This document shows, piece after piece, positions 34,813 to 45,138 of a stretch of 64,000 nucleotides of DNA. Positions within the stretch are counted from its first letter, which is position 1. Every line of letters starts with the position of its first letter. Source of the DNA: Sabethes cyaneus (Eukaryota; Arthropoda; Insecta; Diptera; Culicidae); contig NC_071354.1 in assembly GCF_943734655.1 (NCBI RefSeq), positions 192,360,911 through 192,424,910 on the forward strand. The letters are read 5' to 3'. The position numbers were made by a program, and so were the translations under genes. Below the pieces are notes generated by a model. That model did not search any database, was not told where the DNA came from, and saw only the letters and a program-made list of their open reading frames with translations.

Positions 34813-35391
34813 ATCTCCACGGTAAACATAACACAAATCAATTAAATCGGAAAATTATACGATTTACGAGTAGAACCATTAGCGACGTGTCGGAAAATGG
34901 ATAACTTAGGAAGCAACAAAACTGAGGCGTACATAGTAACGGAACAATTCCAGCAAAACTCCCACTATTTTGGTGCGTATTTAATTGGAAAAATTCTTAG
35001 AAATAAACTCCGTAAGGCGGGTAATTCTTCAACATTCCTCGGAACAAGCGCTCACATCTTCCAAATTGTGTTTATTCCCTAAAACCCAAACATATGTTTC
35101 TGGCAGTACCATATGGTAGTCGAGAAAAATATGAAATTGTGTCATGCTTTTTTTTCTTCTCATGTACCGTCCGCGTGGGACTCCCACTGCACCAACCAAC
35201 CTTCGGAAAACGTTTCGAGCGGAGCGCAAGCGAGCGAAGGCATGTGGTTTTCCATATCGTTGTCGCTAGGAGGAAGGGCACTCATTTGCTCCTAACGCGG
35301 GAGTCCGTCGGAGAGTGAGTTCTCCACTACGCAGACTCCAGCTTCGCGAATTTTCCATTCAATATTTCTAACTCGAAACAGCGGAAAAAAC
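34813..35391. other. Unassigned sequence
   Basis: A 61-codon open frame at 34,897-35,082 (+) has no domain. 35,360-35,391 (pyrimidine-rich, 'ctaac', ending 'cag') would make a good 3' splice site for the next feature. Confidence 0.3.
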
Positions 35392-35585
35392 CTTCACAGA
35401 AAATGGCACTCTGTTGCACGATCCCGACGCTTACTGCAAACCAGAAGAGAGTGTTAATGCTTCATCTGTTTGTCGTCATCGAGACCAGTACACCGCCCAC
35501 CACCATGCCACCAGTCCGCTGCCAATCTACCGCAAGGCGTTTTCCGGAAAAACGACGAAAATTTTCTCACTGTACAATGCTAATG
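35392..35585 (+). CDS. Candidate internal exon (hypothetical)
   Basis: Directly after a plausible branch point (CTAAC) and acceptor (AACAG) a frame opens reading EKTFTENGTLLHDPDAYC, then KPEESVNASSVCRHRDQY. It contains two N-glycosylation sequons (NGT, NAS) and two cysteines, and remains open to a weak donor (GAA|GTAAAC) at about 35,586. The text looks more protein-like than the neighbouring frames, but I recognise no family. Whether it belongs with the 34.4-kb frame is unknown. Confidence 0.22.
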
Positions 35586-37329
35586 AAGTAAACATTCGTC
35601 CTCTGATTTTATTTTGCTTCTGCTGCAGCAGCCCTGTTACCAAGCTGGAAATCGTAGCTTTTGCCGCAACAAAAACTCCAGAATGGAACGGGTTGTTTCA
35701 GGTTGTTTCCCATCCACGGACGGGACGGGGACTCCCGGGCCCTCTGGATGTGGGCTGAAGTAGGACTGCAATCGTAAATGCATTCGCCCGCAAGTGATGG
35801 CCTAATTTGGTGGCCCGTGCGACTGACTGCCTGCCTGCCTGACAAGTTGCTCCGTTGCGCGCCACTTGACCTTTTCGGGTCAATTGTATGAAAAGAGAGC
35901 GCGCTCGCAAAAGAGTTATGGTTGCCGGTCGGTTGCAACCGTCGTTGGAAATGCAGGATTGTTTTTTTATTCTGCATTGTTCGCGGAAAGAGGCAATTAA
36001 TTGGAAAAGAGGCACGACGACGACGACGGTGATGACGATGGTGACGACGGCGATGACGCCGGTCAGAAGTTTCTTTTTAGGTGCGAATTCGTAATGGGAG
36101 CTATTTTTAGGACCGTAAACATAAATTGCGATCGTAACTGAGGCCTGTGAGATTTTTTTTCTCTAAGGAGGTGAGCTTGAAAAAACTTTCTAATGGATGT
36201 TTTGTGGCAAAAACTCAATCTTTCTGCGGAATATTTGTTCTCGTTTAAAAAAACATAGGGTGATTTCCTTAGCATATGAAAATTGTTTCCACCAATCTTC
36301 TTTGTACGGACGCACCAATGAAAAATTACCAAATGTTATGCCCTGCCTTATTTTATCGTTTTCAATACATTTGCTAGAAAACGAGCTGTTTTACTAGCAC
36401 AGACATCATTTTGATCATTGCCAGTGCAGCTGCAGACAAGCGTGCGCTTGATGTAAAGTCAATTAGTTGTATCTCGCTCTTCTTTGGAGCCATTTTCTCC
36501 ACGATTCTTCAATTTCCCACGCATTGTACTGTGGTTCAAAAGAGCCAAAAGTGATTTTTTTCCTAGCGTCTTTTGTTTTAATTTTTGCAATATAGCGTCT
36601 TTGGAAAATTTGTTCGTATGAATAACCTCTATAATCTGCAAGAATGAAAACTTAGTCTACGGCTTTTATTCCATGAGATAGAGACACGGTTTCTTTGACA
36701 AAGTTATAAAAAGTGTGAAAACAAACAAGTTTGCTGAGGAAATGGAATTCTAAACTCCAACTGGTGCAAAGTTATGCACCATTTTGAAACATTTCTGTTT
36801 CCAAAACCCTTTACAGGAATACAATTGAATACAAAAACTCTGAAATGCTAGTGCAGTTGAATTTGGCATGAGAATAACCTGTCAGTTTCTAACAAAAGTA
36901 AAAATTGGCGAAGAATGTGAATCCGAGAGAAAAAGAAAGCTAGGAGAAAAGGAGTTAAAACAACTATACCAACATAATGATAGCACATGAAAGGATAGGG
37001 AAAGCCCATGGTTCACCTACTAGAATATTTTGTAGTCAGTAGATCATGGGAACATTTCACCGAAGAACCAATCAACGTACTCAACAAACGCATGTAATCT
37101 TCTACCCTCCCAAGTGACCCACGCCAGAACAACGATCGCCGATACCATCAAGAGAAACCCGAAAACTACAGACTTGATGTCGCTGCATTACCCAGAATAA
37201 ATGGATGACCCAAATCAGACAAACCAAGAACCGAAACGCGGGAAATCATCACGGAATACGGATCACCCGCGGAACAGATTGCCAATTGATTGGTAACCGA
37301 GCTTCAAAAATGCCCATAAAATTCCCAAA
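35586..37329. other. Unassigned region
   Basis: GC-rich to about 36,100, with a GAC/GAT-rich run at 36,015-36,060, then AT-rich. No gene recognised. 37,050-37,330 may be decayed upstream coding sequence of the Penelope-like relic, but it cannot be aligned by eye. Confidence 0.35.
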
Positions 37330-37335
37330 TTGGTC

Positions 37336-37615
37336 CGTCAGTAGCGCACGAAAATTCGTCAAATAACTAAAAACATTGGGAAAACAGAAGACTATGGTCT
37401 CTTTCGATGTTGCGACTTTATTCCCTAACGTCCCTGTTAAAAAAATATCCAGCATTTTATAAGATTGGCTATTGAAACAAGTAGGAGGATATTTGAAACT
37501 GACGCGATGATGTATGGAGGAGAACTACTTCATAGTCAAGCATAATTTCTACAAACAGTTGTAGGGAGTACCAATGAGCAATCCGTTATCACCGTACCTG
37601 TGCGAATTGTGGCTA
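37336..37615 (+). pseudogene. Penelope-like element reverse transcriptase fragment
   Basis: One continuous plus frame, broken only by stop codons, reads SSARKFVK, then MVSFDVATLFPNVPVKK, DWLLKQ, CMEENYFIVKHNFYKQ and GVPMSNPLSPYLCELW. SFDVxxLFPxVP is RT domain A, and the segment from ENYF through GxPMxxPLSPxLxEL is the diagnostic domain B/B' of Penelope-like elements. It is distinct from the PQGS of LINEs. Stops occur before DWLL, before CMEE and before GVPM. The YxDD box is missing because the relic ends at about 37,615 in 'ctaattgtg' repeats. Orientation is opposite to the following Jockey/CR1-like relic. Confidence 0.8.
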
Positions 37616-37655
37616 ATTAGGCTAATTGTGACTAATTGTGGGAAATTATGGCTAA

Positions 37656-38347
37656 TCACGAATATAAGCTAAAACAAAACCAGCTACTTCCGAAAAGATA
37701 ATTTGTAAGATTAACTGGATCATTCCAAGGCAGCTGACGCAAGGCCAATTGCAAAAATTTCTTCTGGATACGCTCAATCGCAAAGGATTGTGGTTTTTGG
37801 GAAGGCGCCCAAACACGGGATGCATACTCCAAAATGTTTCGGATAAACGAGCAATACTGCGTCTTGAGGCAATAAACATCGGTGAATCCAGAAACATGAC
37901 GCCGCATAAAACCCAGCACGGTGTTAGCTTTGGCAGTAATTATGTGCGTAAAACCTCCGCTCCCAGTCGATTGTAACACCTAGATCGCGGATAGAGTTAA
38001 CAAATTTCAGACAATCCGATCCCATTTTATACTGATGGAGAGAAACAATAGTGCAGCGAGATTACCTTGCATTTTTTGCTATTTACACGCATACCGTTGT
38101 CACCACACCAGAAATAACCAGTTGGTTGATATCTGCTTGCAATGGTTCGTAGTCGTGGCGGAGTGGCTATCACACAAAAATTTTTTAGATCATCGGCAAA
38201 AGCAAGTTTCGATGATGGAAGCAGCTTCAACAAGTCGTAGATATAGATGATAAAGATGAGAGGGCCAATCACACTCCCTTCGGGTACCCCAGACGATATG
38301 CAGAATATTCTGGAATTCACTTTAACGAAGGCTCTGCGGTCAGACAA
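37656..38347 (-). pseudogene. Jockey/CR1-like reverse transcriptase, C-terminal half
   Basis: From 38,347 leftward the frame reads SGVPEGSVIGPLIF, KLAFADDLKNF (catalytic FADD intact) and NSKKCKVISL. After a frameshift at about 38,000 it reads TAKANTVLGFMRRHVSGF, RNILEYASRVWAP and RIQKKFLQLALRQLPWND. This is the RT palm followed by the conserved thumb/C-terminal region typical of Jockey/CR1-type non-LTR retrotransposons. The Q of PQGS is E. One frameshift separates the two halves and the 3' end is lost near 37,680. It is the best-preserved minus-strand relic in the window. Confidence 0.85.
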
Positions 38348-38736
38348 ATATGACCTTGGACACTGTCACAGAAAATGTACTTGGCAGTGGTAGCGAAAGC
38401 CTTCGAGAAGGATCTATTAAACCTTAAAAGAACTCGTAGCTGGAGCAAAAATTATGAAAGCTTAGAAAGCACCTCGTCCAGACGAAATCCTCACTGTAGT
38501 GCTGAAAGCGGCATCATAGGCTTTTCGAGACATATTTAAAATGGTCCTACAAAAATGTGTTAAGGACGGCTACCTTCCATCAATGTTGCAAATCGAGCGA
38601 GAAGCCAACGATGCCTACTCTCACGTGTAAGAGTATTCATCGCTTACCCCATTCACGTCAGCGTAAGACAAATAACCGCCATTGCTGTGAGCAGACATTC
38701 TGCTACCTACACACTCGCGAACATACAGCCCTACTA

Positions 38737-39652
38737 ACGGATGGCAACTAAAATTTTGGAATTTTTTCTCAAGCTGTCAAAAAAAGACAAAGATACATGA
38801 AGAAGATCTAATTTACCGAAATGGAAGATACATTATCCATTGTTTAGTGTATTTTAAATTAGTGTACATTTGAAGACGGTCCGTAATCGGCTGTTCGGCG
38901 AAGCTTTCGTTTGCCGTCGAAACAGGAGCGTTGTACGGCCGTCATGTCAACTTTGCATCTCTTGATTCTACCAATCAACTGTTTCCAATTCGTGTTTCTC
39001 CAGTTATTTTTGTACACCAAGGAACTCAAAATCCCGATGAAATCTTCGATTGGGTGCACTGTAAAAGATTTTTCGCGTCGTAGTTTTTGGGTAAAAATCG
39101 AATCGAATGGGTATTCAGGAACGATTGTGTTTTTTTGGCGTAATGCGATGATGCTCTATCCGGCCAAAACACGTATTGTCCATCTGCATGATGTTTTTGT
39201 AGAAATGGGATCAAAATTTTCTTCATTCGTCTGGTGCATTTTAATTGATAGCCAAACCAGAGGGTTTGTTGTTGAAGAAACGAGAAAGAGAATGATGTCC
39301 TTCTGTGTCCATAATTTTGGCTGGTCTTCCACTACCTTGCTTGCGAATAGTTGTTGGGGATCTCAGGATATGGTAAACAGTCGAAGGTGCAAACATATTT
39401 GCTTTTTAAATGTTGTTCCGTTTACTTTTTGCCGAGATTTCTGTTGCAGTTCGTAGAAGTGCACAACGCGTTCCCGAAATACTTCTTGTTTCGATGCCAT
39501 TTTTAGCAAAACTGGGCAAGCATAAACAAAATAAAAAATATTAACAAAAAGAGGAGAGAGCTAACACATACATACTCTCATTTATCTCTGAATCCGTTTG
39601 TTGTTGAGCATAAGGGCCACGAAAAAATTCCAAAATTTTAGTTGCCACCCGT
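38737..39652 (-). mobile_element. Tc1/mariner-type element with TA target duplication
   Basis: Inverted ends ACGGRTGGCAACTAAAATTT continue for at least 32 bp with one mismatch, and TA lies immediately outside both (38,735-38,736; 39,653-39,654). It encloses a minus-strand transposase relic. At 916 bp it is slightly shorter than a typical 1.3-kb mariner, consistent with internal loss. Confidence 0.85.
38859..39485 (-). pseudogene. Tc1/mariner transposase relic
   Basis: The minus strand reads DGQYVFWPDRASSHYAKKTQ (catalytic D region, normally FQQDxAxxH), IRFLPKNYDAKNLLQC, then, in another frame, HPIEDFIGIL, WKQLIGRIKRC and a basic C-terminus. PIEDFxGxL is the conserved block carrying the third acidic residue. 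Text above 39,230 (a possible helix-turn-helix part) is broken by frameshifts. The element cannot make an intact transposase. Confidence 0.75.
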
Positions 39653-40213
39653 TAGCACAGTTGTTACAAACCAGTTGTGACAACCCATTTATGACCGATT
39701 TTAGTCATAAATAAGTTTCTGCAACCATCAGTGGAAAAGTGTGCTGCTTGGGAGCTTCATATCGTCTTTCCGAATAACCCACTCGCGAGAGAAATAACTC
39801 GTGAGCAACAAGCTTCCCGTGAGGGCTGGTAGCGCACTGGAATACAGATTTTGCAAAAAAATTTTCTTTTCTTCTTCATCTTCGCCCCCGATTCTACTCA
39901 TGGCCGGAAGTGCGAGCGCTCGCGTGTAATAGGCTTCAGCAATTCGGGCTGCAATGACGAACGAGAGCGACGACCATAGCTGTTGGCTAAATACACGCTC
40001 GCCAAAACTCGTCGCAGTGCACGAATAAATAAGAGCGAGAGTCCGAAAGGGATGCTTATGTTGGCATGTTCGTTAGAATGAGTACGTGTGGTGGGTAAGA
40101 AAATTAGACCACACGAGTGTAGGCTTCGCAACACTGCTTTCATGATCCAAGGAAGATACAGAAGTTAGTAGTCCTGCCGAAACCAGGAAACTTCCCGGGA
40201 GATTCAGCAGCTT

Positions 40214-40617
40214 CCCAAGTAACACACAAAACAAGTTAGAAAATAATATTCGTGGAAATTAGTCGCTTAAGCGTACTATAAACGTACTTTGAAAACATAT
40301 GTCGTTATTATTAAGGTTTTGAGATGTTTTGGGATAACATGAATTTATTTGACAGCTCATATCTAATGTATAATGTTTGTTTTGTCAACATGTCAACACG
40401 AAGTTTTTATTACGTCACCATTACTAAATTTAAACTACTGGAAGAACAAGTTGTAGCTTATGCTATAATAACGTTTTAAATTGGTATGAAATAACCTGAT
40501 ACATACTTCTTTCAATTCTTGTTTCATTAGACTTAAGTTTTTTGCGCTTTTCAGGTAATAGAGAAGTTCTGATATATGTAATATTATACTATTCGATAAC
40601 AACAAGTGTTGCTTGGG
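40214..40617. mobile_element. M3-type CCCAAG element inserted in the R1-like relic
   Basis: It begins CCCAAGTAACACACAAAACA and ends GTGTTGCTTGGG, i.e. inverted ends CCCAAGYAACAC. Flanking TT on both sides: removing the element and one TT joins GCAGCT to TATTGGCCC and restores the R1 reading GDSAAYWPICLSD. So the target duplication is two bases, TT. Body AT-rich, no coding sequence. Confidence 0.75.
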
Positions 40618-41175
40618 TTATTGGCCCATCTGTCTTTCGGATACGCTCGGTTAACACTTGAAGTGGATTATTCTCAACCGGCTCACAAAATAAACGGATA
40701 GTGAACATGGACTACCAGAGAGGCGCACGCGGACAGTGGTGATTAAAAGAGCTGAAAAAGCAACTAAGCAGAACAGAAGAGAAAATTGACACTGTGCCGC
40801 TACCACGATTGACGTTGCACACAATGAGGGTCCCTGCCTATCCGTTCTCAAGGGCTATATTCAGAACCGCTTCCTGATTTATGAAACGAATATCGGTCAG
40901 AAGTCGATTAGGGTTACAGTGGGAGTTCCGCAAGGCTCACTCCTCGGCCCATCGCTCTGGAATGTTATGTAAAAACGGCGTGCTAACATTGAAACTGCCA
41001 AGAGGTGTGGAAATCGTGGGCTTTGCGCATTACATCGTAACGACGGTAACAGGCTAGACTTTGGAAGAGGTCGAAAAGCTGTCATCCCAAATAATAGACG
41101 TGATCGAAAGCTGTATTAAAGAAGTGGAGTTGCAAATAACCCACCACAAAACAGAGGTGCCTGCTTTAACCTCTA

Positions 41176-41340
41176 AAAGCAAAGCCTTGGGTTTATACCG
41201 TCTTTAGACATTACCCTTCTTTATCGACAGACTTCGCAGCCGGCTGTTAGAGTACAGGAAAATTACGGGTCCAGTGCAACGATCCTACTAATTCTATCTA
41301 GCAAGCACCGCCAAGCCGAGATTCGAACATACGACGACTG
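41176..41340 (-). mobile_element. V-type SINE, 5'-truncated, with 13-bp target duplication
   Basis: In reverse complement it matches the SINE at 47,832-48,050 from within the anticodon arm (CAGTCGTCGTATGTTCGAAT) to the 3' end. GCTTTAACCTCTA flanks it exactly on both sides (41,163-41,175; 41,341-41,353). A truncated copy with an intact duplication means truncation happened at insertion, as in LINE-type target-primed reverse transcription. Confidence 0.85.
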
Positions 41341-42130
41341 GCTTTAACCTCTACGCGTGTGATGAAATGCTGGAGTGTGTTGGCTGATGATTGGCTCAAT
41401 TTCAACAGCTACGTCGACTATACCTAAAACAGGGCGACCAAGACCTTCAACGCGATCTCCAGAATCATGCACAATAGTGCTGGTCCAAACAGTAGAGCAA
41501 CTGGCGTCTTCTGGCTTTCGTATCTTCTTCGATACTAAGATACGAGGGCCTAGCATGGATTGCAGCGCTGGAAACCTAGAGGAATAGGACAAAACTGAAC
41601 TGCACCTTTCGGGTGATAGTCATGCGAGTTGCTACTGTGTACCGAACCATCTCATCGGAAACAGCTTGCGTTATCGCCGGCAGAAAGGTACTAGAACAGT
41701 ACGCAAACGGACGAGAGCGAAGTCGTTAGCCAAATGGTAGTAAGTGCGAAACACTACTACAAATGGAAGATTGACGCACAGGCTGATCCCGAATCTGGTC
41801 AGCTGGGTCAATAGCATGGAGAATGCTATTTGCTAAAGTGCTAAAGTGAATTTTTGTTTGACCTGCAGTACTTACATCGGTTTAGGCATGCAATGCCTCG
41901 GGACATTGAGTGCAATAATGCGGAGGAAATACCGGAGCATGTAGTCTTCGTCTGTTTAAGATTCGAGATAGTGTGAAGCGAGTTTGCAGGATAACATAGT
42001 GAGTGAAATTCGTAGAGATGAGAACATATGGAATGCTACCAACAGGGTGATAACACAAATCTTGTCCGATCTGCAGCATATATGGAGATTCGAACAGCGT
42101 TCCAGTGGCACCAGCTAGCGTCAGACATCC

Positions 42131-42348
42131 AACAGTGTAAACTACCGATCGTGGTGGATAATGATCGTCCTTGGTGTGTGAAGTCTGTTTTACAGTTACA
42201 AAGATCGTTCAAGTCTTCCTTGTTAACCAACTGCAGACGACTGACCGTGAGCAGTAGTCAGGGCATTGAACGCGGTCTGAATCTAGATGAAACCGATGAT
42301 TGCTGATACGATGATACTGTTCATACCGTTTATAGTGACGGTAGCGCA
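42131..42348. other. Unassigned sequence after the R1-like relic
   Basis: It may include the R1 3' untranslated region. No element end is identified. Confidence 0.35.
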
Positions 42349-42455
42349 CCTTACTAGCAGGGTTGTTATAAAGTTGTTGTGGTAACCGAAATATAACTAA
42401 TTTTAGTTGTAATTCGGTTGCTTCAACTAAATAGATCTATAGGGTGCTACTTGGG
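42349..42455 (+). mobile_element. M2-type CCCAAG MITE, copy
   Basis: It starts CCTTACTAGCAGGGTTGTTA and ends GGTGCTACTTGGG. The internal hairpin 'gtggtaaccgaaat...aattcggttgcttc' matches the other M2 copies. Confidence 0.65.
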
Positions 42456-43048
42456 CAACGTGACTCTGCCGAGATGGTGTATTGTGCGAGACATGTTTTG
42501 ATGCTGGGATAAGCGATATTCTGTATCAGGGGAATACAATCCCCACATTTGGGTCGCATATTACATTTTGATCCAAAGCAACGCGATTCTGCGCATAGTA
42601 AAACGGTTGACCGAGCTGATATACGTAGGGATGGGTTTGTAACTGGCGGAGAAACCTGCGAGGGTGGTTGTGACGGAGTGCGCGTCGTGGTGGATGGTAC
42701 TTTCCAATCAGTACACGTCTCGAAGGGGGGCAAAGCTACGCGAGGATGGCCCTAATGGGATGTATGACATGACGGTAGGCAATCCCTAATTGGTACACGT
42801 CTCGACGGTTGACAGGAGCGCTATTATTGAAGCAGTGCATAAGCACAGTCTCTCCCCCCTTCCCGAAATAGTCGCCTTGTAGTTCCCGGGGGGATGCTGG
42901 ACCAGAAGCAGTGAGAGGTTTGGTGAGTTAAAGTCAAATAAGTATAGTAAAGTAAAGTAAAGTATCAAATGATGTACAGGGTGAATAGTAATAACTGTCA
43001 GTAAAGAAAATGTTCACAAAAATAAGACGTTTGCATAAACTTTAATTT
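42456..43048. other. Unassigned sequence
   Basis: A GC-richer stretch with the direct repeat 'caatcagtacacgtctcga / taattggtacacgtctcga' at about 42,706 and 42,787, and an AAAGT run at 42,950-42,962. Nothing else is recognised. Confidence 0.35.
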
Positions 43049-44231
43049 TTAATGTGTATTTCGTGTAAAACGTATCCATAACATTTGTCTTAAATTAGTC
43101 TCGAATTTTTCTTTTTTTTGTAAGGGGAAGGAGTTTCTAATGCAAAGAATGATAAATTGGACGAAACTGGGAAATTTCGATATGTACGCCAAAAATATAT
43201 TAGATCGTTCAATGGCAGGTGGGACTCCGACCCACATATTAGAGGTACTTGCTCCCTTTGTTTTAATTACCAGTCTGTATCGTTGTTGGAAAGCGTTACA
43301 GTTGGCGATATCCTGTGGCATTTCATCCCAAATCTTCTCCAAACATTGCTTGAAAGTATCCACAGTCAATCTTGTGGTATTCCCTAGTTTGTCTAGCATG
43401 TAATCCATGCATAGAAGTCGAGAGGATTCAAATCGGGCGAAAAGGCAGGCCACTCTTTCGAAGAAATAAAATTCCGAAAATTGTCCTCAAACCAAACCTG
43501 TGTAGCTTTCGCCTGGTGAGATGATGCAGAATCTTGTTAGAAACAGTATTGCGGATTCTTGAAGTGCTTTTTTGACGATGGGAAGCATCGTTCTTCAAAA
43601 CATTATCGATGTAATATTTAATGTGAATTTTTACACTAGTTTCAATGAACAGCAACGGAACCTTCAAATTTTTGGAGAAACATCCTAATACCATCTCCCT
43701 GGAAACATTCTGGAACCTTTGAACAGCTAGTTTGTCCCGAGGAATATCAGAAAGTTGTGCTGCATATATCCGATCATTTTGTTGGTTGTGGTGTACCCTG
43801 TAGCAGGGACATTTTTTGGTATCTGTCGTGATTATAAATATACATAGTAGAATTAAATTGGATAAGTTTTATTTTAGGTTTCGTATTCTACTAAGACGCT
43901 CCAAAAACTTTCACAACAACTCCAAAAATTTCACAACCACCGTGCCGCTGGAGCAGCTGCCGACATTTTTCGACTTTTGCAACCTTCTGCTTTTTATTCA
44001 AACTGTGCACCCATTGTTTTTGTATGGAATCAATCGAAGATCATCTTTCACTACAATATTCCTTATGGTTGACTGCGAAATTCCCAGTTCCTTGGTCATC
44101 TTACGTCCAGACTGATCTAGTTTTCGTCGTCGCACTCGCTCCCTTACTCGTTTGATTGCTTTCGGTGTCCTTACAGTGCGTTTGTGAGTATTTCCCAAGA
44201 ACCGGTTTCCTTGCATCTCTTCATGGTACAC
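43049..44231 (-). pseudogene. maT-like (DD37D) mariner transposase relic
   Basis: From 44,231 leftward: a helix-turn-helix part RTPKAIKRVRERVRRRKLDQ, SGRKMTKELGISQSTIRNIV; then VLGCFSKNLKVPLLFIETSV, YYIDNVL; then, in a shifted frame at about 43,530-43,430, QDSASSHQAKATQVWF, NFISSKEWPAFSPDLNPLD; then CLEKIWDEMPQDIANCNAFQ. The order matches a complete IS630/Tc1/mariner transposase. Counting from the D of QDSASSH to the D of NPLD gives 37 intervening residues, the DD37D signature of the maT group. Stops and at least two frameshifts make it inactive; part of the N-terminal half (about 43,700-44,000) is unreadable. Terminal repeats were not found. Confidence 0.8.
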
Positions 44232-45138
44232 GAAAGATGAATCTTTCGTTTATTCCAAGTAGTTGCAGTTTCTTTAAATTATCACACTGCCGAAGATTTT
44301 TCAAAAATAGGTTTATTCCCTTTTTACATGCATGATTACCACGATTCGTAAAAGAAGGAAAATTCAAAACAAACTTGTAAGCTTTGTTGACATTTGAATA
44401 CACTCTAAATGAAAAATGTGCAGACACATCTGTCATTAACCCGTTTTTAATTGAAAACGTTCAAAAAACGCTGACAGTTGAGACAGAACTGAGTTAAAAT
44501 TTGCGCATCTTGACAAGAGCAGAAATGGTTCAAATTAAGGTTTCCCATTGGTATTTACAATGCACTTAATAAAATTGCTGGTGAATTTACCGCTTTTTAC
44601 CCAAGGCTAAATTATTATACCAATAAAATGGCTCTGACTGAAAATTACCATAAATCAACCAGTTTTATGATGATTCGTGGTAGTTAATCTAGATATTCAT
44701 CAGTTAACTAACACGAACGCAGCAATCAAAACCACTAACTAAAGACAGTGTAGATTTTTGCACTAAGATGGCGAATAGTAGGTACATACTCAATTCAGCC
44801 GATAACTATCGCACGTGTAATAGTTAGTATTCGATGCCTCTACTTGAACACTAGATGTAGATATGCCACGCCATATGTTTGATAATACGTCCCCTTCGAA
44901 ACATCGTCATCATACGTCGTCGTCGTCGTCGTTTGTGTTTTATTTTGTCGTCATTCTAATCTGATTTAGAAAGAGTAGGTATGTTTTGCTCAGCACTTTA
45001 ACTTTTGTTGATTTTTTGTTGAAGACGGTAAGGTCTTACGTTCAGATTCTACTCGTGCATCACGGACAGGCACTGCTATGTAGGTATGTTATGAAAGTGT
45101 CACACGAAACGAAACAAAACTAAGCCGACAACGACGGC
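44232..45138. other. Unassigned sequence
   Basis: No gene. (CGT)n at about 44,915-44,931. Confidence 0.4.

Larger units (their letters stand above)
38729..39752 (+). mobile_element. M2-type CCCAAG MITE split by a mariner element
   Basis: CCCTAC at 38,729-38,734 joined with TAGCACAGTTGTTAC (39,653 onward) reproduces the start of the M2 copy at 19,261, and the right end GTGCTGCTTGGG stops at 39,752. Thus the mariner at 38,737-39,652 landed inside this MITE. Confidence 0.75.
38581..40136. mobile_element. hAT-type non-autonomous element H, copy 1, inserted in the R1-like relic
   Basis: Ends are CAATGTTGCAAATCGAGCGA and, inverted, CAGTGTTGCGAAGCCTAC. They match the ends of copy 2 (49,425-50,098, opposite orientation) and the hAT terminal pattern CAGTGTTG. 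Flanks CCTTCCAT and CTTTCATG are an imperfect remnant of the 8-bp target duplication. The R1 reading runs from GYLPS on the left to KIQKLVVLPKPG on the right, so the insertion site is unambiguous. No transposase. About 630 bp belong to the element itself; the rest is nested insertions (M2 and a mariner). Confidence 0.8.
38407..42130 (+). pseudogene. R1-like retrotransposon ORF2 relic, interrupted by several insertions
   Basis: Plus-strand segments, read in order, are: TLKELVAGAKIMKA and KAPRPDEILTVVLKAA...KDGYLPS (38,407-38,580); KIQKLVVLPKPGNFPGDSAA (40,145-40,213); WPICLSDTLG...ILNRLT (40,618-40,680); GYIQNRFLIYETNIG, GVPQGSLLGPSLWNVM and THHKTEV (40,830-41,160); DDWLNFNSYVDYT and ISRIM.NSAGPNS (41,380-41,500); VATVYRTISSE (41,625); YLHRFRHAMPR and EHVVFVCLRFE (41,870-41,965). 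These match R1-clade RT and the C-terminal region in sequence and order. The expected FADD box reads FAHY, and many stops and frameshifts are present. Inserts are at 38,581-40,136, 40,214-40,617 and 41,176-41,340. The 5' half (endonuclease, ORF1) is missing. Confidence 0.85.
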
